Below, piece by piece: positions 1 through 5,694 of a stretch of DNA of 6,167 nucleotides (position 1 is its first letter; every line of letters starts with the position of its first letter). The DNA comes from Alphaproteobacteria bacterium. GTDB taxonomy: Bacteria; Pseudomonadota; Alphaproteobacteria; Sphingomonadales; Sphingomonadaceae. Where the stretch lies: NCBI GenBank assembly GCA_020249025.1, contig JADCGM010000389.1:1-6167 (forward strand), given 5' to 3'. The position numbers were made by a program, and so were the translations under genes. A model generated the notes under the pieces. The model was not told the origin of the DNA, searched no databases, and saw only the letters and a list, made by a program, of their open reading frames with translations.

Positions 1-751
1 CGACGAGTCTGTGAACCACCGACTGCGGGTGGACGATGACCTCGAGCTGATCGATCGACACCGGGAACAGGTGGTGCGCCTCGATGACCTCGAGGCCCTT
101 GTTCATGAGCGTCGCGCTGTCGACCGAGATCTTGGCGCCCATCGACCAGACCGGGTGCGCCACCGCCTGCTCGGGCGTCGCGACGCGCATCTCGTCGAGG
201 CTGCGCTGGCGGAACGGGCCGCCGCTCGCGGTCAGGATCACCCGCGACACGCGCTCCGGGCGCTCGAAGTCGAAGCACTGGTAGATGGCGTTGTGCTCGG
301 AATCGACCGGGAGCAGCCGCGCGCCGGTGCGCTTGGCCGTCGCGGTGACGAGATCGCCGGCGCAGACCAGCGTTTCCTTGTTGGCGATGGCGACGGTCGC
401 GCCGCGCTCGACAGCCTTCAACGTGGGCTGCAGACCGGCCGCGCCGACGATCGCGGCCATCACCCAGTCGGCCGGGCCGTCGGCGGCCTCGGCGAGGCCC
501 GACGGGCCTGCGGCGGCGGCGATGCCGGTGCCGGCGAGCGCATCCTTCAGCTCGGCGTAGCTGGCCTCATCGGCGACGGCGGCAAGCCGCGCACCGACCC
601 GCTTCGCCTGCGCGGCGAGCGCTGCGACGTCGCTGTTGGCGGTCAACGCATCCACCTGCCAGCGGCCGGGCTCGCGCTCGAGCAGGTCGAGCGTCGAGCG
701 GCCGACGGAGCCGGTCGAGCCGAGAACGGTGACGCGCCGCGGGTCGCTCAT
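1..751 (-). CDS. dxr: 1-deoxy-D-xylulose 5-phosphate reductoisomerase, N-terminal 250 residues (3' end outside window)
   Basis: Cytosolic enzyme of the MEP isoprenoid pathway: it rearranges and reduces DXP to 2-C-methyl-D-erythritol 4-phosphate using NADPH and a divalent metal. The frame is open from the ATG at 751 to the window edge. Visible motifs are the Rossmann nucleotide-binding loop GSTGSVG (residues 11-17), NKET (124-127), the metal/substrate motif DSEHNAIYQ (150-158, with Asp150 and Glu152 as metal ligands), TASGGPFR (174-181), the flexible-loop region HPVWSMG (199-205), the block SVDSATLMNKGLE (209-221, ending in the third metal ligand Glu221) and HPQSVVH (241-247). The family is usually about 390 residues, so roughly 140 C-terminal residues are missing because of the window boundary, not a mutation. 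The start ATG overlaps the cdsA stop as ATGA and has no clear Shine-Dalgarno, which suggests translational coupling. Residue 248 is Arg on an AGA codon, where Ser or another small residue is usual. Identification is secure. Confidence 0.97.
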   Translation of the reverse strand, partial: MSDPRRVTVLGSTGSVGRSTLDLLEREPGRWQVDALTANSDVAALAAQAKRVGARLAAVADEASYAELKDALAGTGIAAAAGPSGLAEAADGPADWVMAAIVGAAGLQPTLKAVERGATVAIANKETLVCAGDLVTATAKRTGARLLPVDSEHNAIYQCFDFERPERVSRVILTASGGPFRQRSLDEMRVATPEQAVAHPVWSMGAKISVDSATLMNKGLEVIEAHHLFPVSIDQLEVIVHPQSVVHRLV

Positions 752-1575
752 TGCAGCCAATCCGACAGATCGAGGGCGAGCGCCACGAGAACCGCGACGG
801 GAACGAGTCCGTCGACCCGGTCCATGATGCCGCCGTGGCCGGGCAGCAGCGTGCCCGAATCCTTCACGCCGACACGGCGCTTCAGCCAGCTTTCGAAGAA
901 GTCGCCCGCCTGCGCGACGATCGCGAGGCCCGCGCCGAGGGCCGCGAACAGCAACCGGTCGTCGGTCGACGCGCCGGCCGACAGCGGCATCAGCGCGGCG
1001 CTGGTGGCGGCCGCCCCCGCCATGCCGCCGGCCAGACCCGCCCAGGTCTTCTTCGGGCTGATCGACGGCGCGATCTTGGGGCCGCCGATGGCGCGCCCGG
1101 CGAAATAGGCGAAGATGTCAGTCGCCCACACGAGCGCGAGCAGCCAGATCACCAGATCGAAGCCGAATTCGAGCCGCAGCCACAGCAGCGCGACGACGGG
1201 CAGGCCGGCGTAGAGCAGCCCGGTGAACATCCAGCGCGCGCCGCGCAGGCCGCCGAGCCGCCACAGCAGACCAAGGACCGCGGCGACCGCCAGCAGACCG
1301 CTCGCGGCGACCTCCTCATGCCCCGACTGGGTGGCGACCGCGGCGAGACCGACGGTCACCAGACCGGCGAAGCGCCAGAGCCGGCCGATGCGGTGCATCA
1401 CCGCCCATTCGGCGAAGATGAGCAGCCCGCCCAGCCCTGCGAAAGCGGCGAAGGACCAGCCGCCGAGCCAGACCTCGCCAAGCGCCAGCGCGATCAGCAG
1501 CACCCCGACGATGACGCGCGGCAGCAGGTCGCTCTTCGGCGGTGCGTCGGTGATCGGCGGCAATGGCGCGCTCAT
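748..1575 (-). CDS. cdsA: Phosphatidate cytidylyltransferase (CDP-diacylglycerol synthase)
   Basis: Integral inner-membrane enzyme that condenses phosphatidic acid with CTP to give CDP-diacylglycerol, the precursor of the bacterial phospholipids. The 275-residue protein is mostly hydrophobic, with membrane-spanning stretches from about residue 21 to 59, 68-82, 90-105, 117-133, 141-159, 180-200, 207-223 and 257-270. The family signature occupies residues 229-255 and is complete: Ser229, Lys232-Arg233, Lys238-Asp239, Pro245, His247-Gly-Gly, Asp252-Arg253 and Asp255. The upstream conserved pieces ATDIFAYFAGR (151-161) and SPKKTWAG (173-180) are also present. Length is normal for a proteobacterial CdsA. 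It begins one base after the uppS stop and its TGA overlaps the dxr start, placing it in the middle of a coupled operon. No good Shine-Dalgarno is seen. Pairing with uppS and dxr groups membrane-lipid and isoprenoid-carrier synthesis. All catalytic positions I can recognise are intact. Confidence 0.96.
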   Translation of the reverse strand: MSAPLPPITDAPPKSDLLPRVIVGVLLIALALGEVWLGGWSFAAFAGLGGLLIFAEWAVMHRIGRLWRFAGLVTVGLAAVATQSGHEEVAASGLLAVAAVLGLLWRLGGLRGARWMFTGLLYAGLPVVALLWLRLEFGFDLVIWLLALVWATDIFAYFAGRAIGGPKIAPSISPKKTWAGLAGGMAGAAATSAALMPLSAGASTDDRLLFAALGAGLAIVAQAGDFFESWLKRRVGVKDSGTLLPGHGGIMDRVDGLVPVAVLVALALDLSDWLQ

Positions 1576-1576
1576 C

Positions 1577-2302
1577 CTAGAGTCCGCCGAACCGCCGCTC
1601 GCGGCGGCCGTACTCGGCGATGGCGCGCTCGAAGGCGGCGCGATCGAAGTCCGGCCAGAGATCGTCGGTAAAGATGAGCTCGGCGTAGGCCGCCTGCCAC
1701 ATCAGGAAGTTGGACAGCCGCTGCTCGCCCGAAGTGCGGATGATGAGATCGGGCGGCGGCAGGTCGGCAGTGTCGAGCCGCGCCTCGATCGCCTCGATCG
1801 TCGGCTCCACGCCGTCGGCGACAAGGCGGCGGACGGCGCGGGCGATCTCGTCCTGCGAACCGTAGTTGAGCGCCAGCACCAGCGTCAGCTTGCCGTTGCC
1901 GGCGGTGCGGGCGACCGAGGTGTCGAGCAGCAGCCGCACGTCGGCCGAAAGACGCTCCGGATCGCCGATGTAGCGGATGCGGACGCCATTGCGGTCGAGC
2001 TCGTCGATCTCGCTCTGCAGGTAGCGCTTGAGCAGCCCCATGAGGTCGTTGACCTCGTCGGCCGGGCGCTTCCAGTTCTCCGACGAAAAGGCGTAGAGCG
2101 TCAGCACCTCGATACCGAGATCAGGCGCTGTCTCGACGGTGCGGCGCACCGCCTCGACCCCGGCGCGGTGGCCGGCGATGCGGGGCAGGAAGCGCTTCTT
2201 CGCCCAGCGCCCGTTGCCGTCCATGATGATGGCGACGTGGCGCGGGGCGCCACCGCCGCCCGCGACGGCCGGTGCGCCGGTCCGGGCGGGCTGCGCCGTC
2301 AC
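1577..2302 (-). CDS. uppS: Di-trans,poly-cis-undecaprenyl diphosphate synthase
   Basis: Soluble, membrane-associated cis-prenyltransferase that adds eight isopentenyl units to farnesyl diphosphate to make undecaprenyl (C55) diphosphate, the lipid carrier for peptidoglycan and other surface glycans. The 241-residue protein has all the family motifs: MDGNGRWA (27-34, with catalytic Asp28), GH (44-45), YAFSSENWKRP (70-80), RTSGEQRLSNF (189-199) and the AYAEL Glu (208) before FTDDLWPDF. Length is close to the E. coli enzyme. The predicted start is GTG at 2302; there is no ATG between it and the MDGN motif, so GTG is the likely initiator. An AAGGA about 12 bases upstream (2315-2319) is a rather distant ribosome site. 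The first 20 residues are Ala/Gly/Pro-rich and probably disordered. The GTG overlaps the frr stop as GTGA, and cdsA begins one base after the TAG stop. Confidence 0.97.
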   Translation of the reverse strand: MTAQPARTGAPAVAGGGGAPRHVAIIMDGNGRWAKKRFLPRIAGHRAGVEAVRRTVETAPDLGIEVLTLYAFSSENWKRPADEVNDLMGLLKRYLQSEIDELDRNGVRIRYIGDPERLSADVRLLLDTSVARTAGNGKLTLVLALNYGSQDEIARAVRRLVADGVEPTIEAIEARLDTADLPPPDLIIRTSGEQRLSNFLMWQAAYAELIFTDDLWPDFDRAAFERAIAEYGRRERRFGGL

Positions 2303-2868
2303 TTGCCGAGGATTTCCTTTTCTTTGGCGCCCGCCGCGGTGTCGATGTCGGCGATGTGGCGGTCGGTCAGCTTCTGGACCTCGCCTTCGAGGCGCTTCAT
2401 GTCATCCTGGCTGATCTCGCCCTTCTTCTCGGCGGCCTTGATTGCATCGTTGCCGTCGCGGCGAACGTTGCGGACGGCGATCTTCGCCTTCTCCGAATAT
2501 TGATGGCAGAGCTTCGCCAGCTCCTTGCGGCGCTCCTCGGTCAGGTCGGGGATCGGCAGGCGCAAGTTCTGGCCGTCGACGATCGGGTTGAGGCCGAGGC
2601 CCGAGGCGCGGATCGCCTTCTCCACCGGCTGGACGTTGGAGCGGTCCCACACCGAAACCGACAGCATGCGCGGCTCCGGCGCGGTCACGGTCGCGACCTG
2701 GTTCAAGGGCATGTTGGAGCCGTAGACCTCGACCTGGATCGGATCGAGCAGCGAGGTGTTGGCGCGGCCGGTGCGCAGGCCGGCGAGATCGGACTTCAGC
2801 GTTTCGAGCGCGCCCTTCATGCGGCGCTCGATGTCGGTCTTGGTCGCGTTGGCGTCGAAAGCTGCCAT
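2299..2868 (-). CDS. frr: Ribosome recycling factor
   Basis: Cytosolic translation factor that, with EF-G, splits the post-termination ribosome so that subunits and mRNA can be reused. The 189-residue length fits the family (about 185). Recognisable parts are the helical N-terminal arm with LRTGRANTSLLDPI (31-44), the domain II beta segment with YGSNMPLNQ (49-57), INS-like LNPIVDGQNLRLPIPDLTEERR (93-114, the most conserved block), then the long helices of domain I with YSEKAKIAVRNVRRD (124-138, where the conserved Arg contacts 23S rRNA) and a Lys/Glu-rich C-terminal helix. The ATG at 2868 is one base after the pyrH stop, with a GAGG Shine-Dalgarno (2875-2878) inside the end of pyrH at 6-base spacing. 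The TGA overlaps the GTG of uppS. pyrH-frr adjacency is very widely conserved in bacteria. Confidence 0.98.
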   Translation of the reverse strand: MAAFDANATKTDIERRMKGALETLKSDLAGLRTGRANTSLLDPIQVEVYGSNMPLNQVATVTAPEPRMLSVSVWDRSNVQPVEKAIRASGLGLNPIVDGQNLRLPIPDLTEERRKELAKLCHQYSEKAKIAVRNVRRDGNDAIKAAEKKGEISQDDMKRLEGEVQKLTDRHIADIDTAAGAKEKEILGK

Positions 2869-2869
2869 A

Positions 2870-3589
2870 TCAGGCCTCGTTGGTGACGATGGTGGCGGTG
2901 CCCTCGCCGGCGAGGACTCGCGCCAGATTGCCGTGCTCGCGGATGTTGAACACGACGATGGGAATATTGTTGTCGCGGCAGAGCGCCACGGCCGACGCGT
3001 CCATGACCTTCAGATCCTTGCCGAGCACGTCGGCGAAGGAGATACGGTCGTAGCGCTTGGCGGATGCGTTCTTCTTCGGGTCGCTGTCGTAGATGCCGTC
3101 GACCGACGTGCCCTTGAACAGCGCGTCGCACCCCATTTCGGCGGCGCGGAGCGCGGCGCCCGTGTCGGTGGTGAAGAAGGGACTGCCGACGCCGGCGGCG
3201 AAGATGACGGTCCGGCCCTTCTCCAGATGCCGCTGCGCGCGGCGGCGGATGTAGGGCTCGCAGACCGACGCCATCGGGATCGCCGACTGGACGCGGGTGT
3301 CGACCCCGGCACGTTCCAGCCCGTTCTGGACGGCGAGCGCGTTCATGATCGTCGCAAGCATGCCCATGTAATCGCCGGTCGCGCGCTCGAAGCCCTTGGC
3401 GGCCGCGGCGAGACCACGGAAGATGTTGCCGCCGCCGATGACGAGACAGAGCTCGAAGCCGGCGTCGCGCGCCGCCTTCACCTCACCCGCCAGCCGATCC
3501 ACCGCCGCGACATCGATGCCGTAGGCCCCGTCGCCCATCAGGGCTTCGCCGGAAAGCTTCAGGAGGATGCGTTTGAACGGGCGTGACAT
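2870..3589 (-). CDS. pyrH: Uridylate (UMP) kinase
   Basis: Cytosolic hexameric kinase of the amino-acid-kinase superfamily that phosphorylates UMP to UDP with ATP, in de novo pyrimidine synthesis; in proteobacteria it is typically activated by GTP and inhibited by UTP. The 239-residue protein has the expected motifs: KLSGEAL (11-17, phosphate-binding lysine loop), IGGGNIFRG (51-59), GDYMGMLATIMNA (72-84, with UMP-contacting Asp73), AGVGSPFFTTDT (132-143, UMP phosphate-binding segment), KGTSVDGIYDSDP (159-171, nucleotide base region) and MDASAV (196-201). The ATG at 3589 directly precedes the normal N-terminus. A GGGGAGGG purine run (3602-3609) is the likely ribosome site, although its spacing of about 12 bases is long. 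It opens the tightly packed pyrH-frr-uppS-cdsA-dxr block and has its own candidate promoter in the 138-base gap after tsf. Confidence 0.98.
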   Translation of the reverse strand: MSRPFKRILLKLSGEALMGDGAYGIDVAAVDRLAGEVKAARDAGFELCLVIGGGNIFRGLAAAAKGFERATGDYMGMLATIMNALAVQNGLERAGVDTRVQSAIPMASVCEPYIRRRAQRHLEKGRTVIFAAGVGSPFFTTDTGAALRAAEMGCDALFKGTSVDGIYDSDPKKNASAKRYDRISFADVLGKDLKVMDASAVALCRDNNIPIVVFNIREHGNLARVLAGEGTATIVTNEA

Positions 3590-3622
3590 GCGGTCGTGGG
3601 TCCCTCCCCAGAGACGCGGGGC

Positions 3623-3651
3623 ACCATAGAGAGCGGGTTAACGCCGGGCAA
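3623..3651 (-). promoter_or_regulatory. Candidate sigma70 promoter for pyrH-frr-uppS-cdsA-dxr
   Basis: Reading the minus strand, TTGCCC (3646-3651, 4 of 6 to TTGACA) is followed after exactly 17 bases by TATGGT (3623-3628, 4 of 6 to TATAAT). The start of transcription would fall near 3616, giving a leader of about 27 bases that includes the GGGGAGGG ribosome site. The region is relatively AT-richer (GTTAAC inside the spacer) than the surrounding coding DNA. Spacing and position are good, but no experimental support is visible and alphaproteobacterial -10 boxes are loosely conserved. Confidence 0.5.
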
Positions 3652-3679
3652 GCTGTGGGCCGCCTGCCCCGGATATGCA

Positions 3680-3711
3680 AACTCCCCTCCCTGCACGCAG
3701 GAAGGGGAGTT
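3680..3711 (-). terminator. Strong hairpin after tsf, probable terminator or attenuator
   Basis: A 14-base stem (3680-3693 with 3698-3711) closes a 4-base loop. In minus-strand RNA all 14 positions pair, one as G-U (3689 with 3702); on the plus strand the same position is a C-A mismatch, so the hairpin is better in the tsf direction. It starts 16 bases after the tsf stop. The downstream tract is only three T before GCATAT, so intrinsic termination may be partial; it could also protect the 3' end of the rpsB-tsf message. Confidence 0.65.
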
Positions 3712-3727
3712 CGGAACTGCCGGAGGC

Positions 3728-4654
3728 TTAGGAGCCCTTGACCTGCGCCGCGACCTCGGCCGCGAAGTCGGTCTGGGCCTTCTCGATGCCCTCGCCGAGC
3801 TGGAAGCGCACGTAGCGCGCCAGCTTGACCGGCGAACCGGCGGCCTTGCCGGCCTGCGCGATGACGTCGGCGATCTTGGTCTTGCCGTCGATGACGAAGA
3901 TCTGGCCGAGCAGGGTGTTCTCCTGCTGGAACTTGCGGATGCCGCCCTCGATCATCTTCTCGACGATCTCGGCCGGCTTGCCCGACGCGGCCGCCTTCTC
4001 GCGGGCGATGGCGCGCTCGCGCTCGACGACCGCCGGGTCGAGACCCGTCTCGTCGAGGGCCAGCGGGTTCGCCGCGGCGATGTGCATGGCGAGCTGCTTG
4101 CCGAGCGCGGCGAGCTGATCGGCCGGCGCCGCGCTCTCGAGCGCGACGAGCACGCCGATCTTGCCGAGGCCCTCGCCCGCGGCGTTGTGGACGTAGCTCG
4201 CGACGACGCCCTGCGCCACCTCGACGACCTCGACGCGGCGGACGCTCTGGTTCTCGCCGATGGTGGCGATGTTCGAGGTCAGCACATCGCGGACCGAGCC
4301 GCCCGTCGGGTAGCCGGCGTCGAGCAGCGCATCAACGCTCGAACCGTTGCTGAGCGCGAGCTCGGTGACGGCGCGGACGAAGCCCTGGAACTGGTCGTTC
4401 TTGGCGACGAAGTCGGTCTCGGAGTTGACCTCGACGACCGCGCCCTTGGTGCCCTGAACGGCGACGCCGACAAGGCCCTCGGCGGCGACGCGGCCGGCCT
4501 TCTTGGCGGCCGAGGCGAGGCCCTTGGTGCGCAGCCAGTCGACTGCCGCCTCGAAGTCGCCGCCGGTCTCGGTCAGCGCCTTCTTGCAATCCATCATGCC
4601 CGCGCCGGTCTGGTCGCGCAGGTCCTTCACCATGCTCGCGGTGATCTCAGCCAT
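3728..4654 (-). CDS. tsf: Translation elongation factor Ts
   Basis: Cytosolic guanine-nucleotide exchange factor that recycles EF-Tu from its GDP to its GTP form. The 308-residue length is typical of alphaproteobacterial EF-Ts. The N-terminal UBA-like module carries MVKDLRDQTGAGMMDCKKAL (8-27, first family signature). EVNSETDFVAKN (75-86) is the second signature, and contains the Thr80-Asp81-Phe82-Val83 motif that contacts EF-Tu and disrupts Mg2+ binding. The core dimerisation-type repeat follows, with HIAAANP (191-197), and the C-terminal part has QIFVIDGKTKIADV (251-264). I place the start at the ATG at 4654: it gives the standard MAEIT N-terminus and has an AGGGA Shine-Dalgarno (4662-4666) at 7-base spacing. 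An in-frame extension upstream to 4726 exists but reads through the palindromic repeat, so it is not credible. It follows rpsB by 120 bases, the usual pairing. Confidence 0.98.
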   Translation of the reverse strand: MAEITASMVKDLRDQTGAGMMDCKKALTETGGDFEAAVDWLRTKGLASAAKKAGRVAAEGLVGVAVQGTKGAVVEVNSETDFVAKNDQFQGFVRAVTELALSNGSSVDALLDAGYPTGGSVRDVLTSNIATIGENQSVRRVEVVEVAQGVVASYVHNAAGEGLGKIGVLVALESAAPADQLAALGKQLAMHIAAANPLALDETGLDPAVVERERAIAREKAAASGKPAEIVEKMIEGGIRKFQQENTLLGQIFVIDGKTKIADVIAQAGKAAGSPVKLARYVRFQLGEGIEKAQTDFAAEVAAQVKGS

Positions 4655-4676
4655 GTCCGTTTCCCTGATCTTACGG

Positions 4677-4755
4677 CCGTCATCCCCGCAGATGCGGGGA
4701 CCCATTGTCTCAGCCGGATGGCGCAAACGGGTCCCCGCCTGCGCGGGGATGACGG
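4677..4755. repeat. Composite palindromic dispersed repeat (REP/MITE-like) between rpsB and tsf
   Basis: Two 27-base arms (4677-4703 and 4729-4755) are inverted copies of each other, matching at 24 of 27 positions; the differences are confined to the 4-base centre of each arm. They flank a 25-base middle (4704-4728). Each arm is also a hairpin on its own, with a 7-base stem TCCCCGC/GCGGGGA and a 4-base loop (AGAT or CTGC on the plus strand). The outer edge reads CCGTCATCCCCGC. This edge and its translations (GPRLRGDDG-like peptides) are familiar from repeats scattered through alphaproteobacterial genomes, which is recollection and not a search. It ends 19 bases after the rpsB stop and 22 bases before the tsf ATG. 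No target-site duplication is obvious. Confidence 0.85.
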
Positions 4756-4774
4756 CGAATGTGAACTGCGTCGG

Positions 4775-5536
4775 TTACGCGGTCGCGTCGGCCAGCTGCT
4801 CGGCCGGCGGCGTGTCGAGCTCGCCGATGTCGACGCCGCGGCGCTGCTGGTTGCCCTGACGGCCGTCGAGGATCGCGTCGGCGATCGCGTTGCAATAGAG
4901 CTGGATGGCGCGCGAGGCGTCGTCGTTGCCCGGAACCGGGAAGGCGATGCCGGTCGGATCGGTGTTGGTGTCGAGGATCGCGACGACCGGGATGCCGAGC
5001 GTGTTGGCCTCCTTGATCGCCAGCTCTTCCTTGTTGACGTCGATCACGAAGATCACGTCGGGCAGGCCGCCCATGTCACGGATGCCGCCCAGCGACGCCT
5101 CGAACTTGTCGCGCTCGCGGGTCATCTTGAGCACTTCCTTCTTGGTGAGGCCGTGCGTGTCGCCCGACAGCTGCTCCTCGAGCTGCTTGAAGCGGCGGAT
5201 CGAACCCGAGATCGTCTTCCAGTTGGTGAGCATGCCGCCCAGCCAGCGGTGGTTGACGAAATACTGGCCCGACCGGCGCGCCGCCTCGGCGACCGGCTCC
5301 TGCGCCTGGCGCTTGGTGCCGACGAACAGGACCTTGCCGCCCGCCGCCACGGTGGCGCGGACGAAGTCGAGGGCGCGCGCGAACAGCGGCACCGTCTGCG
5401 ACAGGTCGATGATGTGGACGCCGTTGCGGTCGCCGAAGATGTACGGCTTCATGCGCGGGTTCCAGCGGTGAGTCTGGTGCCCGAAGTGCGCGCCCGATTC
5501 CAAAAGCTGCTGCATCGTGATGACCGGAGCGGCCAT
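4775..5536 (-). CDS. rpsB: 30S ribosomal protein S2
   Basis: Structural protein of the small ribosomal subunit, added late in assembly at the head-body junction and needed for binding of protein S1 where S1 is present. The 253-residue protein shows the N-terminal block GAHFGHQTHRWNPRMKPYIFG (15-35), NGVHIIDLSQT (38-48), VLFVGTKRQAQ (69-79), RWLGGMLTNWKTI (97-109), the coiled-coil-like charged insert with LTKKEVLKMTRERDK (130-144), LGGIRDMGGLPDVIFVIDVNKEELAIKEA (149-177), GIPVVAILDTNTDP (181-194) and FPVPGNDDASRAI (199-211). The last 25 or so residues form a variable, Gln/Pro/Ala-rich tail. The ATG at 5536 has an excellent AAGGAG Shine-Dalgarno (5544-5549) at 7-base spacing. It leads the rpsB-tsf pair and is preceded by a long structured leader, so autogenous control by S2 is plausible but unproven here. 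Confidence 0.98.
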   Translation of the reverse strand: MAAPVITMQQLLESGAHFGHQTHRWNPRMKPYIFGDRNGVHIIDLSQTVPLFARALDFVRATVAAGGKVLFVGTKRQAQEPVAEAARRSGQYFVNHRWLGGMLTNWKTISGSIRRFKQLEEQLSGDTHGLTKKEVLKMTRERDKFEASLGGIRDMGGLPDVIFVIDVNKEELAIKEANTLGIPVVAILDTNTDPTGIAFPVPGNDDASRAIQLYCNAIADAILDGRQGNQQRRGVDIGELDTPPAEQLADATA

Positions 5537-5543
5537 AACGTTT

Positions 5544-5549
5544 CTCCTT
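5544..5549 (-). promoter_or_regulatory. Ribosome binding site of rpsB
   Basis: AAGGAG on the minus strand, 7 bases before the ATG at 5536. It is the best Shine-Dalgarno in the window, fitting a highly expressed ribosomal protein, and lies 16 bases downstream of the folded leader stem. A GGCACAA motif occurs twice just upstream and across it. Confidence 0.8.
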
Positions 5550-5565
5550 GTGCCGGTTGTGCCTC

Positions 5566-5616
5566 GGCGAGGGGTTAGCCCGGATTGCTCCGGGCACCGG
5601 TAAGGCAGCCCTCGCC
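5566..5616 (-). promoter_or_regulatory. Structured 5' leader of rpsB, candidate regulatory RNA element
   Basis: In minus-strand RNA an outer perfect 8-base stem, GGCGAGGG (5609-5616) with CCCTCGCC (5566-5573), encloses a second perfect hairpin, GCCCGGA-GCAA-TCCGGGC (5578-5595): 7 base pairs capped by a GNRA-type GCAA tetraloop. The two helices are joined by 13 unpaired bases on one side and 4 on the other. The fold sits between the candidate promoter and the Shine-Dalgarno and has no T-run after it, so it does not look like a terminator. S2 represses its own messenger through a leader in gammaproteobacteria; whether this leader is an equivalent is inference. Confidence 0.55.
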
Positions 5617-5631
5617 TGTGTGATGGCGGGC

Positions 5632-5660
5632 CCGTTAGCCCAAGCAGGGGGCGAAATCAA
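5632..5660 (-). promoter_or_regulatory. Candidate promoter of rpsB-tsf
   Basis: Minus strand TTGATT (5655-5660, 4 of 6 to TTGACA) lies 17 bases from TAACGG (5632-5637). The -10 is a poor match to TATAAT (2 of 6) but keeps the first TA. Transcription would start near 5625, giving a leader of about 88 bases that contains the whole folded element. Position and spacing fit; the weak -10 limits confidence. Confidence 0.4.
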
Positions 5661-5694
5661 GCGATCCCGCCCCCCGCGTTGCGGTTGGAAACGC

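Noticed and set aside
11..2503. Long plus-strand open frames opposite dxr, cdsA and uppS (11-1108, 751-1671, 1223-2503)
   Set aside because: Arg/Ala/Gly-rich translations without motifs, fully overlapped by well-supported minus-strand genes; codon-bias shadows.
4655..4726. An extended N-terminus of EF-Ts (24 extra residues)
   Set aside because: The extension would start at TTG inside the palindromic repeat and translate its hairpin arm; the ATG at 4654 has a good Shine-Dalgarno and the standard family N-terminus.
4677..4755. A CRISPR-like repeat or an intact insertion sequence
   Set aside because: Only two arms in inverted orientation with a 25-base centre; no array periodicity, no transposase frame.
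3596..5578. A 660-residue open frame on the plus strand antisense to tsf and rpsB
   Set aside because: It mirrors two unmistakable essential genes, its protein is a low-complexity Arg/Ala/Leu/Asp mixture with no recognisable domain, and long antisense frames are expected in GC-rich coding DNA.
5578..5595. The GCAA-loop hairpin as an intrinsic terminator
   Set aside because: It is followed by TAACCCC and not a T-run, and it lies directly upstream of rpsB within its likely leader.
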